This document shows positions 1 to 11,488 of a stretch of DNA of 64,000 nucleotides, piece after piece. A model generated the notes under the pieces. The model made no database searches and had not been told where the DNA came from. It saw nothing but the letters and a program-made list of their open reading frames with translations. The position numbers and the translations under genes are program-made. The DNA is from Piscinibacter lacus (GTDB lineage: Bacteria > Pseudomonadota > Gammaproteobacteria > Burkholderiales > Burkholderiaceae_C): the NCBI RefSeq assembly GCF_016735685.1, contig NZ_JAERRA010000001.1:1-64000 (forward strand), written 5' to 3'. The number at the start of each line of letters is the position of its first letter. Within the stretch, counting starts at the first letter, position 1.

Positions 1-395
<395 letters not shown>

Positions 396-504
396 CTTGA
401 ATCACTCACTCGGAATTGAAGTGAACTTCTCTTCCGTGGAGCGTTTGTGAGTCTTGCGACTCGTTTCGGCATTACACCTTCAAACGCCCACGCTTATCGG
501 CTGT

Positions 505-519
505 TGTTTGTTAAAGAGC
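505..519 (-). promoter_or_regulatory. boxA-type antitermination site in the rRNA leader
   Basis: On the minus strand the sequence reads GCTCTTTAACAAACA, close to the bacterial rRNA boxA consensus (TGCTCTTTAACA). It sits in the transcribed leader about 110 nt upstream of the mature 16S end, where NusB/NusE load on nascent rRNA in known rrn operons. The motif is seen directly; the function is by family knowledge. Confidence 0.85.
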
Positions 520-558
520 GGTTGCCTTGCGGCGCCTGCTTTTCAGCAGAAGAGTCGA

Positions 559-587
559 ATTATTGTTCGCTTTGATGACCGTGTCAA
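559..587 (-). promoter_or_regulatory. rrn promoter proximal to 16S (TTGACA / AATAAT)
   Basis: On the minus strand a perfect -35 TTGACA (582-587) is followed by a 17-nt spacer and a near-consensus -10 AATAAT (559-564). Transcription would start near 552, giving a leader of about 155 nt that contains the boxA site. Confidence 0.8.
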
Positions 588-667
588 GCACTTGGTCTTC
601 GCTACTTTCTTCGCCCCTCGCTTGGTCGGTGCGACTTGCGCCGCCGCCGTCATCAGCGAAGCCCGCT

Positions 668-695
668 ACTCTAGCAGACTTTTCGCACCTAGCAA
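668..695 (-). promoter_or_regulatory. Upstream rrn promoter (TTGCTA / TAGAGT)
   Basis: On the minus strand TTGCTA (690-695) and TAGAGT (668-673) are separated by 16 nt and followed by a GC-rich discriminator, the layout of stringently controlled rRNA promoters. It lies about 110 bp upstream of the second promoter, so the pair resembles the tandem P1/P2 layout of many rrn operons. Confidence 0.55.
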
Positions 696-745
696 TAGCA
701 GGTAGCGCTTTCTTGCTGAGGTCGGGCGTGATGCGCCTCCCGCCC

Positions 746-2476
746 TCAGTCGCGACCGCTACGCTGGGGCCGCTTGATGACACAGCGGCGCGTGTCGCTG
801 CGCAGGACCTTCTGCTTGAGGGCAGGGATCTGACTTGGGTGCATGGAGAAGCTGCGCAGCCCCATGGCAAGCAACACCTCGGTGAAGTCACTGTCGCCTG
901 CGATCTCTCCGCAGACACAGACCGACTTGCCACGTGCCCGTGCTGCCTGAATGGTGTGCTGCAGGAGGTGCAGCACCGCAGGGTGCCAGGGATCGTAGAG
1001 GTGGGCCACCGCCTCGTCCGCACGGTCGATGGCCAGGGTGTACTGGACGAGGTCGTTGGTCCCGATGGCGAGGAAGTCGAAGCGGTCGAGGAAGGCGTCG
1101 ACCATCAGTGCAGCAGCCGGCACTTCGATCATGGCCCCGACCTGCACCGGGCCGAAGGCTTGGCCCGAGTCGCCAAGCTGCTGCCTGGCGCGATCGATCA
1201 TCTCGAAGGTCAGGCGGATCTCCGACGCGTGGGCCAGCATCGGGATGAGCAGCCGCACCGGGCCGTGCGCAGCCGCCCGAAGAATCGCCCGGAGCTGCTG
1301 GCGAAACATGCTCGGCTCCGACAGGCTCCAGCGGATGGCCCGTAGGCCCAGTGCCGGGTTGAGGCCCTGCTCGTGCCGCAGCTCATGGATGGAGAGCCGG
1401 TCCAGCGGCTTGTCGGCACCGACGTCGACGGTGCGAATGGTCACTGGAAGGCCGCGCATTGCGGCGACCACGCCGCGGTAGGCCTCGAACTGCTCCTCTT
1501 CGCCCGGCAGTTCGCCGTTGCGGTTCATGAACAGGAACTCGGTTCGGAACAAGCCCACGCCCTGGGCGCCGGCGGCGATCGCAGCCGCCGCGTCCGACTG
1601 CAACTCGATGTTGGCCAGCAACTCGACCGGCTCGCCATCCAGGGTGACGGCCGGCGTGTGGCGCAGGCGCCCGAGCCGTTCGCGCTCAAGCTCGCCGCTG
1701 CGTTGGCGGAAGCGGTACTCCTCCAGCACGATGGGCGAGGGATCGACGATGACCAGGCCGGCATCGCCATCGACCACGATCCAGTCGTCCTGGCGGATCA
1801 GCCGGCTGGCCTCGCGCGCGCCGACGACGGCCGGGATGTTCAAGCTGCGCGCGACGATCGCCGTGTGCGAGGTCGGCCCGCCGACATCGGTGACAAAACC
1901 GGTGAACACGCTGCGGCGAAAGCCCAGCATGTCGGCCGGCGAGATGTCGTTGGCCACGAGGATCAAGGGATCCTCACCCCCCCCGGGGGCGCTGGCAGCC
2001 TGGGCCAGCCCGCCGCCGCGCACCCCGCCGGCGGCACCCTGGGACAGCACGAGCAGCAGCCGCTCGACGACCTGCTCCAGATCGGCCTTGCGCTCGCGCA
2101 GGTAGTCGTCCTCCATTTCGTCGAACTGCCGGGCGAGCACTTCGAGCTGGGCCGAAAGCGCCCACTCGGCGTTGTAGTGGCGCTCGGCGATCCATTGCTT
2201 GGTGGCCGCGCTCAGCAACTCGTCCTGCAGCAGCATCACATGCACATCGAGCAGGGCCGAGAGCTCGGCCGGCGCATCGCCGGGCAGTTCGCGCTGAAGC
2301 GTCTCCAGCTCCATGACCACCGCATCGCGGGCCTCGCGCAGGCGCTGGGTCTCGGCCTCGATCTGCGCAGGCTCGATGTAGTAGTGGGCCACGTCCACGC
2401 GGCTGGAAGACACCATCAGGGCGCGGCCGATCGCCACGCCCCGCGCCACGGGCAATCCGAAGAGCTGAAAACTCAT
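746..2476 (-). CDS. ptsI: Phosphoenolpyruvate-protein phosphotransferase (PTS enzyme I)
   Basis: 576 residues, the usual length for enzyme I. It takes phosphate from PEP onto a histidine and passes it to HPr in the cytoplasm. The phosphohistidine domain carries GGPTSHTAIVARS with the active His at residue 204. The C-terminal TIM-barrel has the PEP-binding signature with the conserved Cys (VCVCGEIAGD) and the GTNDLVQYTLAIDR segment. In most betaproteobacteria ptsI directly follows ptsH in one operon. Here an opposite-strand acyltransferase gene separates them, so ptsI must have its own promoter in the gap with that gene. The stop codon lies only about 50 bp from the outer rrn promoter, in the same direction. 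Confidence 0.97.
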   Translation of the reverse strand: MSFQLFGLPVARGVAIGRALMVSSSRVDVAHYYIEPAQIEAETQRLREARDAVVMELETLQRELPGDAPAELSALLDVHVMLLQDELLSAATKQWIAERHYNAEWALSAQLEVLARQFDEMEDDYLRERKADLEQVVERLLLVLSQGAAGGVRGGGLAQAASAPGGGEDPLILVANDISPADMLGFRRSVFTGFVTDVGGPTSHTAIVARSLNIPAVVGAREASRLIRQDDWIVVDGDAGLVIVDPSPIVLEEYRFRQRSGELERERLGRLRHTPAVTLDGEPVELLANIELQSDAAAAIAAGAQGVGLFRTEFLFMNRNGELPGEEEQFEAYRGVVAAMRGLPVTIRTVDVGADKPLDRLSIHELRHEQGLNPALGLRAIRWSLSEPSMFRQQLRAILRAAAHGPVRLLIPMLAHASEIRLTFEMIDRARQQLGDSGQAFGPVQVGAMIEVPAAALMVDAFLDRFDFLAIGTNDLVQYTLAIDRADEAVAHLYDPWHPAVLHLLQHTIQAARARGKSVCVCGEIAGDSDFTEVLLAMGLRSFSMHPSQIPALKQKVLRSDTRRCVIKRPQRSGRD

Positions 2477-2674
2477 GCACTCGATGCTAGCCCCTGAATG
2501 CGGGGCTTTCGATCCGGCTTCACCCCTTGTCGCACTGCCCTTTCCGCGCGCCGGCCCGCGGCGCCACGCAGCCCCGCGCCTGTCACAAAGCGATCACCGA
2601 GCCGACACGGGCACGTCACCGGCAAGGCCGAAGCTCCGGCCCCACACGATGACTTCATGAGCAAGGGACCGACG

Positions 2675-3535
2675 ATGCGGGATCTGCCACTGCCGACCCA
2701 GCCGCTGCACGACCTCACGGGCCGCGAGACGCGCGCCTCACGGAGGTCGCTTCCAGGCCGGGAAGCCGCTCCATCATCCGGGCGTGCGCGTCTGGTTGTG
2801 GCTTGGGCGCGCGATGAAGCGGAAGTCCGCGAGGCCCAGCGTCTGAGGTACCAGGTCTTTGCCGAGGAGATGGGTGCCCGCCTCAGCCCGCCGGTGGGCA
2901 CGCCGGCCGGCCTGGACGTGGACGTCTTCGATGCCTATTGCGAGCACCTCCTGGTGCGCGCCGTGCTCGACGACGAGTCGGCTCCGGTCATCGGCACCTA
3001 CCGCGTGCTGACGCCCGATGCGGCGCGTCGGGTCGGCGGCCTCTACAGCGAGACCGAGTTCGACCTGGTCCGCCTGCGCAGCCTGCGCCCGACCATGGTC
3101 GAGCTGGGCCGCTCCTGCGTGCATCCGGACCACCGCCACGGCGGCGCCATCCTGGCCCTGTGGGGTGCGCTGGCCGAGTTCATGCACCGCAACCAGCTCG
3201 ACACCATGGTCGGCTGCGCCAGCATCAGCATGCGCGACGGCGGCCACCTGGCGGCCAGCCTGTGGGAGCAGTTGCGCCACACGCACCTTGCGCCTATCGA
3301 ATGGCAGGTGCGTCCGCGCCTGCCGCTGCCGGTGGCCGAGCTGCGCAGCGACCTGACGGTCGACGCGCCGCCGCTGATCAAGGGCTATCTGCGCTGCGGC
3401 GCCCGCGTGCTGGGTGCGCCGGCCTGGGATCCGGACTTCAACACGGCCGACCTGCCGCTGCTGATGCGCATCGAGGACCTGCCGGCCAAGTACCGGCGGC
3501 ACTTCCTGGGTCAGGAACCGGTCGCCTCGCTCTGA
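2675..3535 (+). CDS. OlsB-like L-ornithine N-acyltransferase (GNAT fold, PEP-CTERM/exosortase-type acyltransferase family)
   Basis: 286 residues from ATG 2675, chosen because AAGGGA sits 6 nt upstream; ATG 2657 in frame is an alternative. The fold is that of acyl-homoserine-lactone synthase / OlsB-like acyltransferases. The segment LRYQVFAEEMGARL (start of the core) is typical, followed by FDAYCEHLLV, GTYRVLTPDAA and VELGRSCVHPDHR. OlsB moves a 3-hydroxyacyl chain from ACP to ornithine, the first step of phosphate-free ornithine lipid synthesis. No second gene of that pathway (olsA) is adjacent, so the substrate is inferred. It is convergent with ptsH (30 bp gap) and divergent from ptsI, splitting the PTS genes. 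Confidence 0.8.
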   Translation: MRDLPLPTQPLHDLTGRETRASRRSLPGREAAPSSGRARLVVAWARDEAEVREAQRLRYQVFAEEMGARLSPPVGTPAGLDVDVFDAYCEHLLVRAVLDDESAPVIGTYRVLTPDAARRVGGLYSETEFDLVRLRSLRPTMVELGRSCVHPDHRHGGAILALWGALAEFMHRNQLDTMVGCASISMRDGGHLAASLWEQLRHTHLAPIEWQVRPRLPLPVAELRSDLTVDAPPLIKGYLRCGARVLGAPAWDPDFNTADLPLLMRIEDLPAKYRRHFLGQEPVASL

Positions 3536-3565
3536 GCTGGGCTCGGAGGCATCACCCCCCGGCAC

Positions 3566-3835
3566 TCACTCGCCTTCGCCGAACTTCGCTTCAAAGAGGG
3601 CGACGATGGCTTCGGCCGCTTCATCCTCGCGCGGCCCCTCGGTCTCCAGCTCCACCTCGCTGCCGAGGCCGGCGGCCAGCATCATCACGCCCATGATGCT
3701 CTTGGCATTGATGCGGCGCCCGTTGCGGCTGAGGAAGACCTCGCAGGGAAAGCTTGCGGCCAGCTTGGTCAGCTTGGCCGAGGCGCGGGCATGCAACCCG
3801 AGCTTATTGCTGATGGTGATGCGCCTGGAGATCAT
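3566..3835 (-). CDS. ptsH: Phosphocarrier protein HPr
   Basis: 89 residues starting MISRRITISNKLGLHARA. His15 in GLHARA accepts phosphate from enzyme I, and Ser46 in NAKSIMG is the site used by HPr kinase in species that have it. Both are present. HPr passes phosphate to EIIA proteins; here the only EIIA in view is the gene just upstream, whose 3' end overlaps this start by 32 bp, so the two are one operon. No sugar permease (EIIB/EIIC) is in the window, which suggests a regulatory rather than sugar-uptake PTS. Confidence 0.97.
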   Translation of the reverse strand: MISRRITISNKLGLHARASAKLTKLAASFPCEVFLSRNGRRINAKSIMGVMMLAAGLGSEVELETEGPREDEAAEAIVALFEAKFGEGE

Positions 3836-4274
3836 CGCGTGAACGGGGTCCGACAGATTGGGCCTGATTCTGCGGCCGGGCATTGGCGACCTGCATGACG
3901 CCCTGGCTTGCCCCCGCAACGGCGCGGGCGACCAGGCGGTCCAGCGGCTCGCCCGCATAGTTCATCGCCCGCCACAGCATGGGCAGGTTGAGGCCGGTGA
4001 CGATCTTCACCTGCCCCAGGTCGCCCAGGCGCTGGGCGATGTTCGAGGGCGTGGCCCCGAAGGCATCGGTCAGGATGAGCAGCTCCAGCCCCTCGGGCTC
4101 GGGCGGCAGGGCCTCGATGAGGCCGCGTGCGCGCTGCTCGGTGGCCTCGGGCGCGGCATCGGGCAGCACATCGAGCGCCAGCAGGGCCTCGCCTTGCTCC
4201 GGAAAGGCATGGGTGCCGACGGCCTTGAAGGCGCTCGCCAGCGGCGCATGGGCCAGGATCAGCAGCCGGGCCAT
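3804..4274 (-). CDS. PTS EIIA component, mannose/fructose (ManX) type
   Basis: 156 residues. The N-terminus MARLLILAHAP matches EIIA-Man proteins, with the likely phospho-acceptor at His9. The conserved LILTDAFGATPSNIAQ and IVTGLNLPMLWRAM segments follow. Family members take phosphate from HPr and pass it to EIIB-Man. In betaproteobacteria lacking the permease the EIIA is usually a single-domain protein like this one and its role is regulatory (inference). The reading frame runs 32 bp into ptsH. The last ~20 residues are polar and not conserved. Confidence 0.93.
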   Translation of the reverse strand: MARLLILAHAPLASAFKAVGTHAFPEQGEALLALDVLPDAAPEATEQRARGLIEALPPEPEGLELLILTDAFGATPSNIAQRLGDLGQVKIVTGLNLPMLWRAMNYAGEPLDRLVARAVAGASQGVMQVANARPQNQAQSVGPRSRDDLQAHHHQQ

Positions 4275-4320
4275 GCACGCTCCTTCCGGGCAGCCACGGG
4301 CGGTGGGGCGGGCCGGCGGC

Positions 4321-4923
4321 TCATGGGCGACCCGCCTCCATGCCGTCGAAGAACATCTCCAGCGCCTCGGGGCCGGGCTGGCCGTCGAGCGCCAGCAACT
4401 GGTAGATCTGCCGGTCGACGGCAAAGGCTGCCGAAAGCTCGCGCACCGGCCGGCCGTCGGGGCGCTGGCCCTCAACAACGATGCGCCGAGCCTCCACCCG
4501 CGACGCCGCACCGACAGGCGCATAGGCGCGGGCCTCGCGCTCGGTGCCGCTCAACTGGACCGGGCGCGCGGCGCGCAGGGCGGCCAGGGCCGGGTCGATC
4601 GCCGCGTCCTCGGCCACCTCGAAGGTGCTCACCGCCCAGGTGGTGCCGCCGGCATCGCAGACCTGCATCTCCATCGTGGCCTTCAGTTCCGGCCCCAGGC
4701 GAACCGGTCGCTCGTAGCGCTCGGGCTTGCAGGGCATCCAGACGGCGACCGCGCCCTCGGCCGGCCGCACGCTGCGCCAGTCCAGCGCCGGGCTGCAAGC
4801 CTGCGCCAGGACGAACAGCCCCCCGGCCCAGCCCAACCACGTGCGCCGCATGGCCCGCGGCGCCCGGCCGGACGACTGCACGGGCGGGGAAGAAGCCATC
4901 GGAAGGGACGGGAGATCGGACAT
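4321..4923 (-). CDS. Hypothetical membrane-anchored or secreted protein
   Basis: 200 residues from ATG 4923; ATG 4851 would give a 176-residue form beginning directly with a signal-like segment (RRTWLGWAGGLFVLAQACS). That segment ends in AQAC, a weak lipoprotein-like site, so the protein is probably exported. The mature part contains several Cys (MPCKPERY, QVCDAGG) and a domain that repeats a pattern seen in proteins of unknown function. It lies 46 bp upstream of the EIIA gene and about 100 bp downstream of murU on the same strand, so co-transcription is plausible. I do not recognise a family. Confidence 0.7.
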   Translation of the reverse strand: MSDLPSLPMASSPPVQSSGRAPRAMRRTWLGWAGGLFVLAQACSPALDWRSVRPAEGAVAVWMPCKPERYERPVRLGPELKATMEMQVCDAGGTTWAVSTFEVAEDAAIDPALAALRAARPVQLSGTEREARAYAPVGAASRVEARRIVVEGQRPDGRPVRELSAAFAVDRQIYQLLALDGQPGPEALEMFFDGMEAGRP

Positions 4924-5023
4924 CGCGGGCCATGTTCGCATGCCCGGCCCGGCCCGCGCGAGTGGCCCTTGCACCCGGTGCGGCGGCCACGCCACGGCCC
5001 GCAGACGGGGGGTTCTGCCTGCC

Positions 5024-5743
5024 TTAGCCCAGGGCCTGCCAGCGCTCGGCGGTGCCCACGTCGACCCAGGGCCCATCCAGCCGCAGCCCCCCCAGGCGAC
5101 CGGCGTCGATCGCGCGGTCCAGCCAGGGCTTGAGCGGCGAGCGCTGCCCCGGTGCCAGGCCCTCGACCAGGGCCGGCCGAACCAGGGCCAGCGTCGAATA
5201 GGTGCGCGCCTCGGCGCCCGGTGGCAGTTCGCCCCCGGCCGGCAGATGCTGGAGGCGGCCGGCAGCGTCGAGCATGAGGTCGCCGCGCGGCCGGTGCCCG
5301 GGGTTGGGCACCATCCACAGCCAGGCCAGATCCCCGCTGGTAAGAAAGGTCTCGGCCCGCGCCGGGTCGAAGCGAAAGCCCGGCACCCAGGCGTCGCCGG
5401 CCAGCAGCCAGCAGGCCGGCGCGTCGATCAGCGGCCAGGCCGTGGCCAGGCCGCCGGCCGTCTCCAGCGCGCCGCCGTGGGCGGCTTGCTCGTCGCTGTA
5501 GCGCAGGTCCAGGCCCCAGCGGCGGCCGTCGCCCAGCATGGCCGGGAACTGCGGGGCCAGCCAGGCAGTGTTGATCACGACGCGGCGCACGCCGTCGCGG
5601 GCCAGCGCGGCCAGATGCCATTCGACCAAGGGCCGGCCCTGCACCGGCAGCAGGGGCTTGGGCACGGTGTCGGTCCAGGGGCGCAGGCGCTCGCCGCGCC
5701 CGGCGGCCAGGATGAAGGCGGGCAGGGGATTCGATGCAGTCAT
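5024..5743 (-). CDS. murU: Sugar-1-phosphate nucleotidyltransferase, probable N-acetylmuramate-1-phosphate uridylyltransferase
   Basis: 239 residues. The nucleotidyltransferase signature AAGRGERLRPWTDTVPKPLL is at residues ~13-32, with GRPLVEWHL after it. Length and the short C-terminus match MurU, which makes UDP-MurNAc from MurNAc-1-phosphate in cell-wall recycling, better than the longer GalU/RfbA families. MurU usually sits next to the kinase amgK; no such gene is adjacent here, so amgK would have to be upstream elsewhere or the substrate may differ. Divergent from transketolase with a 124-bp gap. Confidence 0.8.
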   Translation of the reverse strand: MTASNPLPAFILAAGRGERLRPWTDTVPKPLLPVQGRPLVEWHLAALARDGVRRVVINTAWLAPQFPAMLGDGRRWGLDLRYSDEQAAHGGALETAGGLATAWPLIDAPACWLLAGDAWVPGFRFDPARAETFLTSGDLAWLWMVPNPGHRPRGDLMLDAAGRLQHLPAGGELPPGAEARTYSTLALVRPALVEGLAPGQRSPLKPWLDRAIDAGRLGGLRLDGPWVDVGTAERWQALG

Positions 5744-5867
5744 CGCAAGCCACTTTACGGCGTGCGGCGTCGTCTCCAGCGCCACGCCGGCGGGGCCGGC
5801 GGGCGTCGCGGCGGCCGGCACCTAAAATGTGGGTTTGCCCTCGATTCCAACGGAGCGTCCCCCTTTC

Positions 5868-9018
<3,151 letters not shown>

Positions 9019-9060
9019 GGCCGGCCGCTTGCGGCGGCCCGTCCGCCCGCCAGACCCGCA

Positions 9061-9082
9061 GCCCGCTTCGGCGGGCTTTTTT
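9061..9082 (+). terminator. Intrinsic terminator after gap
   Basis: GCCCGC TTCG GCGGGC (9061-9076) forms a 6-bp GC stem with a UUCG tetraloop and is followed by six T residues. It closes the tkt-gap unit. Confidence 0.92.
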
Positions 9083-9175
9083 GCGCCTGCATGGCGGGGC
9101 AAGGCCCCGCGCCGCGCCGGCCCATCGGCCTGCCACACAGCCTGCCTACACTGCGGCGCATCCTGGAGGAAGCCC

Positions 9176-10750
9176 ATGCCCCGAACCGTCCTGCGCCGCA
9201 TCGGGACCGCCTTGCTGCTCGGCGCCCTGGCCGGCCCCGGCCTGGCGGCCGAAGGCCCGCGATTGATCGTGAGCCTCAAGCCCGGTGCCAGCGCCCAGGC
9301 GGCCTCGGCCGCCCTGCCCGCCGACTTGCCCCCGCGCCTGGGCCTGCGCCTGCTGGGGCCGGCCGGCGCCGGCCAGATGGCGGTGCAGGGCGCGCCGGGC
9401 CAGGACGCCGCCGCGCTCATGCAGGCCCTGGCGGCCGACCCCGCCGTTGCATCCGTGCAACTCGATCGCCCGGCCAAGCGCCATGCCCTGCCCAATGACC
9501 CGCGCCTGCTCAGCGGCGGCAGCCTGGGGCCGGCCATCGGCCAGTGGTATTTGCGCGCCCCCAATGCCACCCAGGTCAGCGCCATCGACGCCGTGCGCGG
9601 CTGGGACCTGAGCCAGGGCGGTAGCCTGTCGAGCAGCGTGATCGTCGCCGTGCTCGACAGCGGCATCCGCTTCGAGCATCCCGACCTGGCCGGCAAGCTG
9701 CTGCCGGGCTACGACTTCATCGGCGACACCGGCATCGCCGTCGACGGCGACGGCCGCGATGCCGATGCCAGCGACCCGGGCGACTTCACCGTCGACGGGG
9801 ATCCGAACGGCTGCGGCGCCGCCCCCAGCTCCTGGCACGGCACCCAGGTCGCCGGCCTGATCGGTGCGGCCACCGACAACGGCGCGGGCATGGCCGGCGC
9901 CGGCTGGAACCTGCGCGTGCTGCCCCTGCGGGTGCTGGGCCGCTGCGTGGGCTTTCAGTCCGACATCGTCGCCGCCATGCGCTGGGCCGCGGGCCTGCCG
10001 GTGGACGGGCTGCCGGCCAATCTCCATCCGGCCAAGGTGCTCAACCTCAGCCTGGGCAGCGAGGGCGCTTGCGACGCGGTCTACCAGCAGGCCATCGACG
10101 CGGTCCGCGCGCGCGGCGTGGTCGTCGTCGCCTCGGTGGGCAATTCCAACGGCCGGGCGGTGACCTCGCCCGCCAATTGCCGCGGCGTGATCGCCGTGGG
10201 CGGCCTGCGCCACAACGGCCGCAAGGTCGGCTTCTCGGACGTGGGGCCGGAGGTCACGCTGTCGGCCCCGGCCGGCAATTGCGAGAACCTCAGCGGCGCC
10301 TGCCTCTACCCGCTGAGCACGACCACCGACACCGGCTTGCAAGGCCCCATGGCCTCCAGCTACACCGGCGACGGCGCCGATGCCACCCTGGGCACCAGCT
10401 TCGGCACGCCGCTGGTCGCGGCCACGGCCGGCCTGGTGCTGACGCTTCAGCCCGGGCTATCGCCCGACGAGGTGCGCAGCGTGCTGCAAGGCAGCGCCCG
10501 GCCCTTCCCGGCGGGCGGCACGGCCTGCGTCGCGCCGGGCAACTTCGATCAGCTCGAATGCCGCTGCACCCCCAGCACCTGCGGGGCCGGCATGCTGGAC
10601 CTGGGGGCCGCCCTCAGCCTGGCGAGCCGCACCGTGCCGGGCGGGGCCGACAGCGGGGGGGGCGGTGGCGGCGGAGCCGGCAGTCTGCCCTGGCTGCTGG
10701 CCCTGGCAGCTGCCGTGCTGGCCGCGGGGCGCGCGCGCCGCGCGGGCTGA
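9176..10750 (+). CDS. Secreted subtilisin-like serine protease (S8) with Gly-rich C-terminal anchor
   Basis: 524 residues from ATG 9176 (GGAGGA upstream). An N-terminal signal peptide (RRIGTALLLGALAGPGLAA) and a short inhibitor-like propeptide precede the protease domain. The catalytic triad is complete: Asp161 in AVLDSGIRFEHPDL, His221 in SSWHGTQVAGL and Ser408 in LGTSFGTPLVAAT. Paired Cys (for example CRCTPSTCG) suggest disulfides. The tail is a run of glycines, a hydrophobic helix (SLPWLLALAAAVLAA) and a basic end (GRARRAG). That layout matches GlyGly-CTERM sorting signals cleaved by rhombosortase; the assignment is inference. It probably degrades extracellular protein. Confidence 0.92.
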   Translation: MPRTVLRRIGTALLLGALAGPGLAAEGPRLIVSLKPGASAQAASAALPADLPPRLGLRLLGPAGAGQMAVQGAPGQDAAALMQALAADPAVASVQLDRPAKRHALPNDPRLLSGGSLGPAIGQWYLRAPNATQVSAIDAVRGWDLSQGGSLSSSVIVAVLDSGIRFEHPDLAGKLLPGYDFIGDTGIAVDGDGRDADASDPGDFTVDGDPNGCGAAPSSWHGTQVAGLIGAATDNGAGMAGAGWNLRVLPLRVLGRCVGFQSDIVAAMRWAAGLPVDGLPANLHPAKVLNLSLGSEGACDAVYQQAIDAVRARGVVVVASVGNSNGRAVTSPANCRGVIAVGGLRHNGRKVGFSDVGPEVTLSAPAGNCENLSGACLYPLSTTTDTGLQGPMASSYTGDGADATLGTSFGTPLVAATAGLVLTLQPGLSPDEVRSVLQGSARPFPAGGTACVAPGNFDQLECRCTPSTCGAGMLDLGAALSLASRTVPGGADSGGGGGGGAGSLPWLLALAAAVLAAGRARRAG

Positions 10751-10780
10751 AGGCGGAGCCGGGGCAGCGGAGGCGGCGCC

Positions 10781-11488
10781 TCAGGCGCCCGCTGCGCAGG
10801 CGCGGAAGCCGGGGCCGGGCAGCCGGGCGTCGAGCAGGGCCTGGCGTTGCGCCGGCGTGGCTTGCGGCAGTTGCAGCATCCAGCCTGCACCCTGACCCGC
10901 TTCCATGCTGCGCGCGGTGCGGATGCCGCGCGGACGCAGGGCCTGAAGCTGGGCCTCGGCGCCCGCGGCATCCGCGCTGCGGGCCAGCACCAGCCAGCGG
11001 CCGGCGGCATTGGTCTGCATCTCGGCATTCACGCCCAGCCGGCGCAGCTCGGCCTGCTTGGCGCGCTGGGCTGCCTCGGTGAAGGGACCCATGGCGACCC
11101 ACCAGCCCGCGGACTCGCGGCGCGTCCAGCGCAGGCTCTCCAGGCCGCTCAGGCCCAGGGCCGCGACGCGGCCATCGACCGTGGCCCGGGCGGTTTCGGC
11201 ATAGGGCCCGGCCTCCAGGCAAGCGATCGCGGTCGGCGCAGCAGCAAGCGGCGCCGCGGGCTCGACCGGCGCCGGCGCGGGCCGGTTGCTCGCCGGGGCC
11301 GGCGTCGGGGTCGCATCGGGCAGCGGCACGAGCACGATGCGCTCGGACCACTGCGGCTCGCTGCCGGTGGGCGCGAGGGTGCCGTCGCCCCCCAGGCGCA
11401 GTTGCGGTGTACGGGCGCTCGCGACATAGCCCCAGAGGGCCACGCCCGCGTTGGCGGCGAGCAGCACGAAAAGCAGGGGCTTCAGCAT
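10781..11488 (-). CDS. SPOR-like domain membrane protein
   Basis: 235 residues. A single N-terminal membrane helix (LKPLLFVLLAANAGVALWGYV) is followed by a Pro/Ala-rich linker and, from about residue 95, a region with two halves that look like a divergent SPOR fold (WWVAMGPFTEAAQRAKQAELRRLGV). SPOR domains bind denuded peptidoglycan at the division site. The gene overlaps the 3' end of birA by 7 bp and follows it in the operon, the same order seen downstream of birA in other Burkholderiales. The coaX gene often found between them is absent. Confidence 0.75.
   Translation of the reverse strand: MLKPLLFVLLAANAGVALWGYVASARTPQLRLGGDGTLAPTGSEPQWSERIVLVPLPDATPTPAPASNRPAPAPVEPAAPLAAAPTAIACLEAGPYAETARATVDGRVAALGLSGLESLRWTRRESAGWWVAMGPFTEAAQRAKQAELRRLGVNAEMQTNAAGRWLVLARSADAAGAEAQLQALRPRGIRTARSMEAGQGAGWMLQLPQATPAQRQALLDARLPGPGFRACAAGA

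Larger units (their letters stand above)
396..745 (-). promoter_or_regulatory. rrn operon leader and promoter region
   Basis: Gene-free stretch between the 16S 5' end and the ptsI stop codon. It holds two sigma-70-type promoters facing the 16S gene and a boxA-like antitermination element, each listed separately. I see no reading frame in it worth calling. The AT content is higher than the surrounding coding DNA, as expected for an rRNA control region. Confidence 0.85.

Noticed and set aside
2487..2507. GCCCC...GGGGC hairpin upstream of ptsI as a terminator
   Set aside because: The stem is only 5 bp and sits in the divergent promoter gap, with no T-run.
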